This document shows, piece after piece, positions 20,975 to 32,459 of a stretch of 64,000 bases of DNA. The stretch's first letter is position 1. Each line of letters starts with the position of its first letter. Under the pieces are notes generated by a model, which searched no databases, had not been told where the DNA came from, and saw only the letters and a list, made by a program, of their open reading frames with translations. The stretch covers positions 44,469 to 108,468 of the forward strand of contig WTPW01000846.1 in the NCBI GenBank assembly GCA_009809945.1, in the 5' to 3' direction. The position numbers and the translations under genes are program-made. This DNA is from Gigaspora margarita. Lineage: Eukaryota > Glomeromycota > Glomeromycetes > Diversisporales > Gigasporaceae.

Positions 20975-22345
20975 AGGCCTATTCAATCTACTTCTCTTTT
21001 TCAAACCCATATTAATAACCCTCTTGACAACCTTTTTCTTAGTCCTGTTTACCAAGAAAACAATGAAAACCTTGAATTTAGTATTTCTTCTTGCCCATGA
21101 TCTATACCTACCTTAGAACCAGAAAACTTAGATAATTAAGATAATTTAGCTAAACTGTCTTATTCTCCTTCCTTACCTCCTTATGATAAAGACACTGCCC
21201 AAATCCAATTTCTTTTTCATCTCCCACTTCTTTCTTTATCTCTTACTGCAATTCACCTTGACTAACTCCTCTCTTGATTTGATCTAATACTTTACCCCTA
21301 TTTGACTACCCTGATTTCTCCAAAATATTAATCTTATTTCTAATCTTTTCAATGCACTCCCCAACCCATAATCACCTCTTAACTACTAGTTGTAAACAAA
21401 TTATACCAAACTAACCTCACTCCTAATACTACCACTCTAACTACACATCCTATACAGCAACAACTTTTCATTTCTCAACCTGTCCCTACTAGCTACCAAA
21501 TAATTGAAGTATGCCTAATAACAACTAGATATATTAAATGAACATGACCTCCAAACCAACCAAATACCTAATATAACTCCTCTTAACTCACCTTCTCTTC
21601 GAGTTGAACATCAAATCTATCTTTCTCAAATCTAATTATTGAACCTCAAATAGTTGGAGCCTATCCTGACCCAACTGTTATTGAACCCGATGCTTTATAA
21701 GAAGTAGATTTAGAAGTAAATCTACAAGAAGAAGAAGAACCCAACAAAGAACAAATAGAAGAACCTAATGAAGAACAAGTAGTCAAATTAAAAGAACCTG
21801 AAGAACCTAAACAAGAAGAATGTAAAGAACTACTACTTTTAGACTCTGAATTAAAAGCACTGTTATAGACCTAGAATCAGATATAAAAGAAGATATAGCT
21901 GCTAATGATGCTTTAACTGCTGCTGCTAATGCTATGACTGCTCTTGCCATGCTATAGGAAGAGTGGTAAAAGTCTCTTTTTAAAATTGATTTTTATTGAG
22001 GTAATAGAACCCAAGATCCTGTAACCTGAATAGAAAAATTTGAATGAGCTGCTAAGGCTAACTACTGGAGTTTGGCTCTTTAACTAGAACTTGCTGTGCT
22101 TATATAAAGGACAATGTTCAAGAATAGTTTACTAGTCTTGAGGCAGTGCCTACTGATTTCCATAACCCAGATCATGGAGATGATGATATTGTCAGTTTCT
22201 CTTACATATTCAAAGAAAAATTTAGTACCACAAAGCAAAAAGCTACCTGGCAAAAACAACTGTTCAAAATTAAACAAGGCGCAGACACAGTAGACACCTA
22301 TATTAGCCACTTTAAATAACTCAAAGAAAGAGTGAACCCAACTAG
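20975..22345 (+). pseudogene. Decayed retrotransposon gag
   Basis: A plus-strand frame with scattered stops reads first as a Pro/Glu-rich spacer (about 21700-21850, rich in 'EEEP' and 'KEPEEP' words) and then as gag core: 'QDPVT', 'IEKFE', 'AAKANYWSLA', 'SYIFKEKFSTTKQKATWQKQ' and 'KQGADTVDTYISHFK'. Stops fall at probable Trp, Arg and Gln positions (TGA, TGA and TAA). No pol follows. The hAT-like fragment at 22346 truncates it. Confidence 0.65.
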
Positions 22346-22565
22346 TGTTTAAAATTCAAACCTAAAGTTATGTTCTCAAAATAGCATAAATTAAATTTTT
22401 ATTGTTCTCAAAAATTTTTTAGTGTTCATTATATATTAAAGATATTGAACATTAATTTTTAAAGAATGTTCATATTTTATATTTACAATTTACATACTAA
22501 GTTCATACTTATCTATTAATAATTTTTCATATTTTTTCAACATAATACAATATATTATAATGATA
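22346..22565. mobile_element. Truncated hAT-like element
   Basis: Starts AGTGTTTAAAATTCAAA and then follows the left end of 13055-14236 closely ('gttatgttctcaaaa', 'tttttattgttctcaaaaa', 'gatattgaacattaattttt'). It breaks off near 22565, without the opposite inverted end. Confidence 0.7.
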
Positions 22566-23140
22566 AAATTTTTTAGTCAAAAAAAATTTAGTAAATCATG
22601 AAAACCCAAAAGCCCTAATTTTCCCAAGTTGAAATTATATATATATATAATTCCATCTCTAATTGGGTAAATAAGATTATAACACAGCTATAGATATTTT
22701 TAATTGCAAAAGATATAAAAGTATTATTTATGCATCTACAGATTCTTTTGCTAATAAGAGTAATTAAATCTAAAATCATCAAAATATTGATAAAATAAGA
22801 AAAAAATCATAATATTTGTAAAATTATTATTTATATACTTTTAGTAATATTTTGCCTACAATACAGAACAGCAAAAGATCTATTTTTTATTTCATTATTA
22901 AAAAGCACCAAATTTAGATTTTTTTACTAATATGCACCAAATTTAGGGTAATATAATTAATTTTTATTGGTTTTTGCATTTAGATTAGTGCTATATTTTT
23001 GATTAATATATTAAATAACAAAGTTCAAACTATTATAACACTGTTAAAAATAAAAATAAAGGAAAATCTTTTTACAGAAATGTAGATTGGGTTACAAACT
23101 ATCAATTCAAAAAGGGTTTTTTGATTAATAATTTTTTTCA
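22566..23140. other. AT-rich intergenic DNA
   Basis: No gene. It precedes the left boundary of the first segmental duplication unit. Confidence 0.3.
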
Positions 23141-25146
23141 AATTTTACTATTTTTAAAACAGCTAATAAAATTGGATATGTTAAGCTGTTCCATATTATA
23201 GTGAAAATAAAAACATATCAACGAAAATAAGAATATATATAGTAAAATAAACAAAACTATCGAAAACATTAATGGAAATAATAATCGAGAAATTTTTTTA
23301 TAAAGTTTTTGATTGATACTTAATTTCTAAAGAATAAAATATGGCGAGAGACCTAAGTTTATGAGCTTTATTTTAATTAAAAATATATCCAACTATTAAA
23401 CCATACACTGGATCGTAATTTTTACTTCCAAATATAATTGGCGGCACTTAAATTGTCCAAATTCATTTTGGTTGATACTGATATATAATCAAAATTCGAT
23501 GAAATTTTTAATTGTATACGCAAGGTTATTTACTAAAAAAAAAAAAAAAATGCGTTAAACACAGAAGAACAAAACGTTACTATTAAACGTAAAAATTATT
23601 AAACAAATTTTTAATCATAATATTTGAAAGTATTAAGTGAACCTTTTAGTCACTCTGATCAGTTATGTAATTATTTCGCCAATGGGAACTTGGGAAAATT
23701 AGTAAACCCGAAACCTAATAGCAAATTAAACAGATGACCAATTGCGCCCATAATCGAAAGCGATCATAGTTTTAGTATAGAAGTGTTTTAATTTATTTAC
23801 AATATATTTTTATATTGAAACAGTTTTGTAAGTTCTTATGGATACAGGCAAAAAATAACAGGCTAGTTAAGTAATAAGGTTTAAATAGTTTTTATATTCT
23901 GCAAAATTGATTACTAATCATAAAATATTTTAATTGTATTAATAAAATTTTTAAATATAACAATGGATATACCACTTTAAATAAACCTTTTAAATAAACA
24001 ATTAATATATTATTATATAGTTAATTATATTTTTATTTAATACTCTAGCAATAAATTGACTATATTTATTTATTGTATTTTCTAGATAAGCACTTTGGGT
24101 ATTAAAATAAATGGGGAGTTTAGAATTACGGATATATTTCTGTTTATAGATAAAATAAATAATTTATTTAATTCAAAATACGTGATCTATAATTCTATTT
24201 TGAGTATACATAATCACTTATCGGTAGATATTTATCAAAAAGTAGATATTTATCAAAAAACAACCAATTTTATCTCCAGGAATGTCTATTAATTTTCGGA
24301 TTCGGAATTTTAAATAGGATCTCCTAAACTCCAACTTATTTTTTGAAATAAATTGAAAAATCTTATTTCGAAAGAAATGATTAAATATAATAAAAATTTT
24401 ATAACTTAGCGCATGATAATAGTGAGGATCTTCGCAACTAAGTTTCAAGGGCATAATTATGAAATCCGGGGCACAATTTATAGTTAGGAAGAAAATAAGA
24501 AAGGAATAGATACGCGTATAAGGTTAAGGGAAAGATTGAAATCGATAGTGCTTTTTTCCTTCGTTGCTCTAATTTTGGTCCGGCTCTATCGTAGTACTCC
24601 CGCCCAGCCATAAAAAAAATAAAAAGGAGGAAGGAAAGAAAGGTGAAAGTGAGATGCTTGGGAACTTGCTTACTGTCCCATGTAGTTCGATCAGTAACTT
24701 GCTTCACGACGCTTATAGAATGCTTAGTATTTGTGATGTGTTTTGATATATTGGGAAAAATAATTTAGGGATGTAAAAGAAATAATGAGAGAAAAGTGTA
24801 GTTCGGAGATTTGAAAAAAAACACTATTCTCTTATTTTTCGTCATGTGATCTTGTAATTGTTTAGTCAATCCTGTATAATTAGAAGTTGAAGAAAATCAG
24901 AGTCGCAGCGCGGCATAACTCTTATCGTGTATTTTCATTAAATCAATAAATTGGTATTGATCTGAGCGAGAATAATATAATATACAATATCTTACGTTAT
25001 ATAATTTAATATCTATGTTTTTATTAGAGATAGTTGATCAACATAGTACTTTAATTGATTTTGTTTTTCTAATATATTTACCTAATCTGAATTTAAAATA
25101 TTATTAAATCAAAAATACAATATCAGATATATAAACGAGCCAAAAT

Positions 25147-27224
25147 CTAATTTTTAGGGTTATTCACTAAAGAAATTAAAAGATATGCAATATCTTCAGC
25201 AGAATTCAGGAGCTTTGAATTTAATGATTTGTAAATAACTTTACTATTATTGGAATTCACATTGACAAACCCAAAGTGATTACAGGCAGGGCAATTTTTA
25301 AATTGTTGGCTTACTAATATCAAATCATTTTCAGATACTTTTTTAGATGACTTTATAGATTCAAAATTTGCGAAAGATATTTTTTCCTGTTCAGAACTTT
25401 CCCATATAACATTCTCTTGACCAAAATCGAACTTATCATGATTATCAATATCAACCACACTATTATAAAGCATATATATGTAAAAATGATATTATTAAAA
25501 GCTAATAACGAAAAAAATTTCTTGACTTACCAGGTATATAGTGCTAAGTTTTGCAATACGGTTTCATCAACAGGCTTTTCTATATCTTTAATATTATAAA
25601 CAAACAAACACGCCGAACCTTTATAAGTTGAGAAATGTGTACCAATAACAATGTCTGTTTCTTTTGGATCATATGTTATGTCAAATTGAGTTGATTCTTT
25701 TCTCGTGGAATCATTATTACTCATAGAACCTGTCTGGGAATTAGCTTCTACTGCGCAAATTCCCAAAATACATGGGTTGTAATTATTAATTCCTACAGTA
25801 AGATGATCCCCTTTTAAGGATTTCATATGTTTCATGCTTTGTTTCATACTTTTAAATACCAACGGAAATTGGATTTTAAAGTCGAAGTTTGTTAGCGGTC
25901 CAACAATAATCCACCCAAGCTTAATTGAACAATGAGTTGTAGAACTGGAATATTCCCTTTCAATGTTGTGAACAACAATTACTGGGATATTTTTATCTTT
26001 GTTCAAATAGTCTATATGAGCAGAAAACAAAATTTTATCACATTTACTCATTATTGACGCAAAAATTTGGTAACTATGTACATTTCCTCCAATTTCCTTT
26101 ATGTGCGGAGACAAATTATGAATGTATGGTGAATTCTCTTTTAAATCAAAATTGACATCTTTAGTACCAGCTATATTTATAAAAATTTCGCGATATAATG
26201 AAACCAGCCATTTATATATTTATCTTCATACGTATTAGTTAGAAAAAAAAGTTTTTACCTTTTAAAATTCGGTGGCCTAAAGCACTCAAAACTTCTTTTT
26301 TTAAGTCTTCTTCCAATAATTCAAACAATGGATAAATTTGGTTATATCCAATTATTTTCCAGGTAGACTCATTTTCAAGAGATTCGTCCCAAGATTTTAT
26401 ATTATCCTCGGAGTATTTATTTTTGTTCCCGCCGATAACATTAACAGAGGTAGAAACATCTGTATTGTCGTTATGAAAATTCTGAATATTCTTAACATTA
26501 TTATCTTGACCTACTATATTATCAAGACAAAGTTATTTCAGAAGCATGAATATAAGAAAAATTTATCTCATGGACATTCACCTGAATTTTTAACATGTGA
26601 ATTACTTTTAACTATAGCTCCTCCTAAGATAAGACGATGCGCATAAAAATGACCATATTCTTCCGATACTTTACGGAGTTGTTTTATTATATCTTCATTA
26701 CTTTCTAGCGCAGCTTTAACATCTTTAACAAATTCATCAGTTGCAATAATATCTGAAATTATGATTTCTTTTTTTGGCCACCATTCACATAAATGATTGG
26801 TAAATTGTTCAGAATATATTGGAGATAATTTAAGCGAACTGCAAAACCATTCTAAAGCGTCCGAAACTTTTCCATCAATTATAAGACAACGTTTACAATC
26901 AGTTCTAAATTCATGATCACATTTATATGTGTTGTCTTTATGATTAAATACTGAATCTGAGGGTGGTTCAATTTTGTTGATAATAATTTTAAAGGCTTTT
27001 TTTTTAGCATTTTCTATAAAACCATTTGTTTCAAATTTGAAACCTTTCTCATCTTTCAACTGTAACAAATCGAATTTGGCACTTTCTTTAATATATAAAA
27101 AATGGTCATCACCACGAGTTTCGATGATTCGCGCAAGATTTAATTTAGACTCTTCTTTTCGTAAAATTTGAACCCAATTTTTCCTCGCAAAATGACAATT
27201 TTTCCCAGCGAAAGTCATCATCAT
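25147..27224 (-). pseudogene. Copy B, MACPF-like C-terminal part, frameshifted
   Basis: Exons correspond to copy C exons 5 (from about 27230 down), 6 (25531 to about 26177) and 7 (25147-25459). Relative to C, B carries a net 2-nt loss near 27200-27215, just after 'YDDDF', which sends the upstream frame into a stop near 27145. It also carries a 1-nt gain near 26570 after 'NSGECP', which creates a TGA. The remaining blocks are well kept: 'YGHFYAHRLILGGAIVKSNS', 'KLGWIIVGPLTNFDF', 'GTHFSTYKGSACLFVYN', and the C-terminal 'CPACNHFGFVNVNSN'. The protein downstream of GGDEF is therefore probably not made, unless RNA-level events or assembly errors explain the shifts. Confidence 0.75.
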
Positions 27225-30076
27225 ATTCTTCGAGTTTAGTTCGAATAAAATTTAGAGTCTCCTTGCTAGGCAAATACGTACAACATTTTGTCTCTTTATT
27301 TTCAGAATCTAATTTAATTATTGTGACATCAATTTCTTCATCCATTGTTGAGGAAGTAGAAGTATTCATTATTGGAGAAGAAACAAATGATTCTATATGG
27401 TAGCTTCCGCCTTCAACAGATTCATTAGGTGACTCTCTTGAATAGTTTTCACTTTTGGCTAATTTTTGAAATATTAGATTAATTAAAATTTTATAATTAT
27501 GAAAACAAGAATAGAATAATAGGGAATACACGTAATAAATCTCTGACATACGCATTGAATTTGGCTTATTATTCCATATTATGACTCGATCGCGACCGTC
27601 TTTTTTAGCCTCTATCGAGGCGTTGTCAGCATGGCTAAGTAACTCTTTACAAGTTTCTACTGATGAATTCATTTCGGAAACTCCAATGCTAAGTGTGATT
27701 GGTAATTTGATTTTATTATAGATAAACGAATGTGTTTTAATAGAGCATCGAATTTTTTCAGCAATTTTAAAAGCCAAATTTATATCAACATCCTTGAGAA
27801 GGATAGTAAATTCATCTCCACCATATCTTGCAAAAGTATCCTCGGGACGGACATGATCATTTTGAATCAACTTTACTAACTCTTCTAATACATAATTTCC
27901 AGCAGAATGATCATTTTGATCATTGATACTTTTAAAATTATCTAAATCAATAAATAATAAGCACAAATCCCGTTTATTTTCTTTTGCGCTCTTGAATTCA
28001 TCCTCCAATTTTTTCAAAAAATATGTCCTATTATAAACCGGCAAAGATATAGCCATTCGGCTTATATATTCAACGTTAGGAAGGTATTGAAATTCGCTAC
28101 GCCCCATTGAAATCACATCATCTTTTATTAAGTCACGAGGGGTATGGGATTCAAGTTTTTTGCCATTAACAAAAATCTCATAATCAGATTCAAACTTCTC
28201 AATTTTGACTTTCCAGTTATATACACTAATCCTTGCATGTTTTTTAGCAATTTCTTGGTCTTTTATAATTACATCGTTCGAATTACCCCTTCCTATAGAT
28301 ATTTCGCCTAGAGAAAGGAAAATATATAAATTCGAAAACGACCCTTTAGCAACCTCTAAACAAGCTACAATTCTCGACGTAGGCCGAATTCTGTTTTTAA
28401 AAGAATTCCCCAAAGAAATTTTTGGATTATAATTAGAATTCTGATATTCACAATCAAACTCAATATCATTGAGACGATTAATGACTTCATCAATTGATGG
28501 TCGTTTTTCGGGATCAGGATTCCACGAATCACAATAAAGTTCTTTAAAATCTACAGGAGTTAAATAAATATGATCTTCTCTACCATCAAGAGCAAGAAAC
28601 CTTTTTAATTTTTTTGTGTCTTTTAATTCAAGCCTATCACTAAAAGGAGGCCTGCCACTTGATATTTCCCAAAATATCACCCCTAAACTGTAAATATCAG
28701 ATGATTGATCATATTTATTATCGTCACGCGTAATATCAAAGAATTTCGGATCCACATAGGCAATATTTTCCGCAGTGATCTTGAGAGTAGGTTCTGTTTG
28801 ATTTTTAAGAGACATAGATGAGCCAAAATCTATAATCACAAATCTACCGTCGTGGAGCATTATGTTTTTTGAGTTCTATTGTTAATATTTATATAAAAAC
28901 ATAATATTGAGGAAATCAATCGTATGGACAAAATCCCTCCTAATTAATATTACTAACCAGATCACAATGTACAAGACTCTCTGCATGAATACATTGCAAG
29001 CCCGTAGCAATTTCTATGGCCATTTGTATTCTATATGACCAGTCATTTTTTATGGCGTATTCTTCCTTCAAATGTTCTCGAAGATTTTTACCAGAGCAAT
29101 ACTGAAGTACCATAGAATGAAACTTCTTGGTAGGTTCTTAGATAACGAAAAATTGAGGCGTCTAATCAATATAAATCACGTTTTCAGGATATGTATATTT
29201 TTACTACCGTATCGTCACGATAACGGGCATGGACGCTACTTAGAAAATCATACCCGATGAAATAGCATAAATAGTTTCAAAATAACGTTCATACGCGCCC
29301 AAAATAACGCACATTATATAAGGTCGTATAAGGGCATAAAGTGTATACCCGGCTGGAAGCAGTACATAGTAATTTGAAATTTCGGGTTCGAAAATCTAAA
29401 TTTTGTCTCAAAATTGCACATGCATGTGCTCTAAATAAAAACACATAGATTTAAAATGACGCGTAGTGGGTGTCATTTCGTGACAGTATGGTATTGACTT
29501 GAATAATTGCAATGCAAAAGTACCTTTAGTTACACCATAAAATTCGATCACGTTATCATTGTGCGTAATTTCTCTTAAATTCGCTGTCTTTTTTATTTGT
29601 AATTTTGAGCAATTAGAATGATATGTAATAATCGTCTATATTTTAGTAAAATTTGAAGCTTGACACACTTTTAATTTTACACACAAGTCGAAGTCAAAAA
29701 TTTCACTAACCTATACTAATCTATCAGCATATTATCAGATAGGATAATACTAGGCTGATAGTTGTAATATTAAGAAATTTGCGTACGTATCAATTTATCA
29801 GCCTAGTTTTATCTTTTTGATTTTATGTTGATAAGTTAGCGAGATTTTTGTCTTCGACTTGCGATAACAACGTACTTCTCTGATAAATTTGTTATAATAT
29901 TCATTTTCGTTTTGATATTTTTTCAAAAATTTGAGGACGACAAATTGATTATTAGTTTTTCTACGAGCAAGCTTGACCTCAGTTGAGCCATCTGAAATAT
30001 TTTTTAAAACATGAAATTCATTGTAATCAAATCTTTTCGCATAACTTTTGTTAATATCATCCATAGTCAGATTCAT
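27145..30076 (-). CDS. Copy B: TKL kinase-FHA-GGDEF protein
   Basis: Exons 29876-30076 (ATG at 30076), 29524-29587, 28958-29136, 27552-28875 and 27458 downward. The kinase has 'FVVLKFLKK' (ATP Lys), the catalytic loop HCDLNSKNIM and IIDFG, so its key catalytic residues are present, although the Gly loop is degenerate. FHA: 'SIGRGNSNDVIIKDQEIAKK', 'IFVNGKKL'. GGDEF: 'LLFIDLDNFKSINDQNDHSA', 'RPED' then 'TFARYGGDEFTI', 'ITLSIGVSEMNSS'. One change, GD to GN in 'SAGNYVL', sits in a normally conserved site. The GTATGT...TTAG intron at 27459-27551 is 93 nt and stop-free, so its retention would keep the frame. After a Ser-rich linker the frame shifts and ends near 27145, giving a truncated kinase-FHA-GGDEF product. 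Confidence 0.8.
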
Positions 30077-30499
30077 ATTATATGGGAAAAGATATGCATG
30101 TACGCAAAAAATCTAAAATCGCAATTATAATACTGTAAAATGTCGTTAGGTGGGAATGGAATTAAGTGGATTTGTAATTTCCTAGTTAAATTAGGTTACA
30201 TTTGATAAAATTAATCCCAAAAAAGGAATTTATATATAAATTCCGGTCCACTTAAATTCAGTTTCCACTTACTGTACAACATAAATATTTGAAGTCAAAT
30301 ATTTATTAAATTTTGATTTTAATGTGCTACTTGATAATACGTTACATTTAGTTGTGGTTTTTAATTTCCTGCTTGGCGTAATATGCAATGTAACGTATAA
30401 TTATGTTACACATTTATTATAGTTTTTAGATAGCAATACCTGCGTACGTACGTTGTAGTGCAGTAGTGTCACATATATAAACATTGAAATAAATCGTAA
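30077..30499. promoter_or_regulatory. Shared divergent promoter region
   Basis: About 420 bp separates the start of copy B (minus) from the start of the MACPF-like gene (plus). Large parts are conserved upstream of copy C (58969-59050 and 59870-60063), where the plus-strand partner is absent. I assign no specific motif. Bidirectional promoter function is inference from the layout. Confidence 0.4.
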
Positions 30500-32234
30500 A
30501 TGTCAACATATTATAATGTCAGTATGACTGAAGTTCAAGACGTTGTAAAGAGCATCAAAAACATTTATTCATTAAAAATTAACAATGGCTTGATTGTAAA
30601 TGCTGAAGGTGTACGCCGTTCAAAATTTTCAGCATATTCGTTATGTTCGCCTAAAGCTAGAAAATTAAATATGTCATTTGCTAACTCTTTTCAGGCAACG
30701 TTGAGATTTTCTACAAAACAGAGAGATACTTTCTTGTTTGAGAATCATATTGATCATTCCGCTATTAACTTGGAACATTGTGACTGGATATTTGCAAATT
30801 CTGCTGAAAACCCTTTAACTAATGAGTCACTTGTCAAAAATGTATGCATGAAAATACAATGTTCTCAACTGGAATTAAAGGTTGAAAAAGAAATGATAAA
30901 ACCTTCTAAAGAAATAGTTGCTAAAGTAAAAGAAGCTTTGAGACATGATAACCCTTATAATGAATTAATGACTATTTTTGAAATTTACGGAAAATTTCTT
31001 CCTAAAAAAATTATTCTAGGGCATAAAATATACAGAACTACTTGTTTAATTGTGAATGAGAGTCAGCCAGATATTAACTTCAAAGAAGAAGAATGGTCAG
31101 CTTATTTTAAGACAAAAGAGTATGATGATATTTTAAACCAGTGGAAAGAATGCATAGGATCATATGGTTTTAATTCGTCTTATTTGGTGTCAGTTGACAA
31201 TAAATCAATAATGAGAGATGAAATTGAAATGTGGATGAAAACTTGTTCAGAAAGTGAATATGGCTCATTGAAGATAATCGGTTGGAATGAATTATATCCA
31301 ATATATGAAATGTTTGAAGAGCCTCTTTGTCGAGAAATTAAATCTATTCTTGGGATAATTGATCAGCCAGGAAGTTTTAATATAAAAGAAAAGGTGCTGT
31401 TTTCTGGAATAATTCCAGTTAATGTCCCACCTTTTTCTTATCGAGTGAATTTTCCAGTTTGTTTTGAATCAAATAATTATCAACTTTTTGGAAAACTCGT
31501 AAAACAAAATGGAGAACCAATTGATAAAGTTGTCATCAAGTTCAAATCTATGGATATATACGGATTTTATGTCTTCGTGGAAAATTTTAATACAATTGAG
31601 TGGGTTTACATATTTAATTCATTATTATTGATTTATTTAATTGCAAATATCCCTATTAATCTTAATTTATAGTGAGCATATGGAATTGCAGATAGAATGG
31701 ATATTAATCGGAATACCAGCTAAAATTGGATTTTTTAGCATGTATACACGAAATATTCAAATTTTAAGATCGATTAATACCTCGTTTTCACTAAAACCAA
31801 ATGACAATAATTGGAAGATTTTATTAGATGTTCAAGAAGACCTGCCACAAAATTCAGTTCTCGTTGCTTCATTTAATTATTCATCAAATTATGAACAAAG
31901 TTTTGAAGTAGATAACCTAAATTACTGGTGTAACGATAATAAAATCGAACTTAATGTCTATTATGCTAATAATGAAAATCCGATATTTTCATCTATGGAA
32001 ATATGTGATCCTGACAAAGATAATTTTATGAATAATAACGTTAATGGTGATGAACCAAAATGTTTAATTCAATGTTTTATTCTTTCCTTAGAAAGTCAGG
32101 ATCAATTAGTAGTTCATTTGAATGCTATAGGCAAAACTATTGGTCTCGAGGAAGAAATAGTCATTAAACTACAAAATGTCAAAATAAATCCACGAGCTAG
32201 AAAACAGCGTAAATATTTTTTAAACAAAATTTGA
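30500..32234 (+). CDS. MACPF-like family protein without kinase
   Basis: Two exons, 30500-31603 and 31677-32234. They join across a GTTTAC...GTGAG intron so that '...FNTIEW' continues into 'HMELQIEWILIGIPAKIGFF', giving 553 residues. Reading through the donor instead ends 23 codons later at 31672. The same family blocks as in copies A-C are visible but diverged: 'EIYGKFLPKKIILGHKIY', 'EYGSLKIIGWNELYPIYEMF', and 'EWILIGIPAKIGFF' in place of 'GWIIVGPLTNFDF'. The N-terminal about 120 residues correspond to the segment that follows GGDEF in the fusion genes. No kinase, FHA or GGDEF. It is head-to-head with copy B. Start chosen at the first ATG after the upstream stop. Function unknown. Confidence 0.75.
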
Positions 32235-32459
32235 TCCATTTTTGTTTTTTTTTTCCAATCAAATATTAGCCTTTAATTACAACTTACTAATTTTTACGTC
32301 TTCCGAATCGGGTCACGTTATTTATATCCCAACAACACTTTCCCCGATAGTCACAACTAAGTACCGTATAGTTTATTCATAAATAATGCACAAGTTTAAT
32401 TTTCAACAGAATTCTCTATTAAATATTATTTCTCTGCTATATTTACTTTAAATTACCAG

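Larger units (their letters stand above)
23150..30480. repeat. Segmental duplication, unit 1
   Basis: This segment is colinear and in the same orientation with about 51870-60063. Shared stretches include the non-coding flank (for example 'ggatcgtaatttttactt', 'gaccaattgc', 'ataaggttaagggaa'), the whole gene copy B against copy C, and the region upstream of both genes ('aaaatcgcaattata', 'gtgctacttgata', 'gtgtcacatat'). The homology continues to the promoter side of the divergent gene at 30500. Coding parts look roughly 90% identical, and non-coding parts have many small indels. Confidence 0.85.

Noticed and set aside
24438-24707. 89-residue minus-strand frame
   Set aside because: The duplicated unit at 53.3-53.6 kb does not keep this frame open, so it is not under coding selection.
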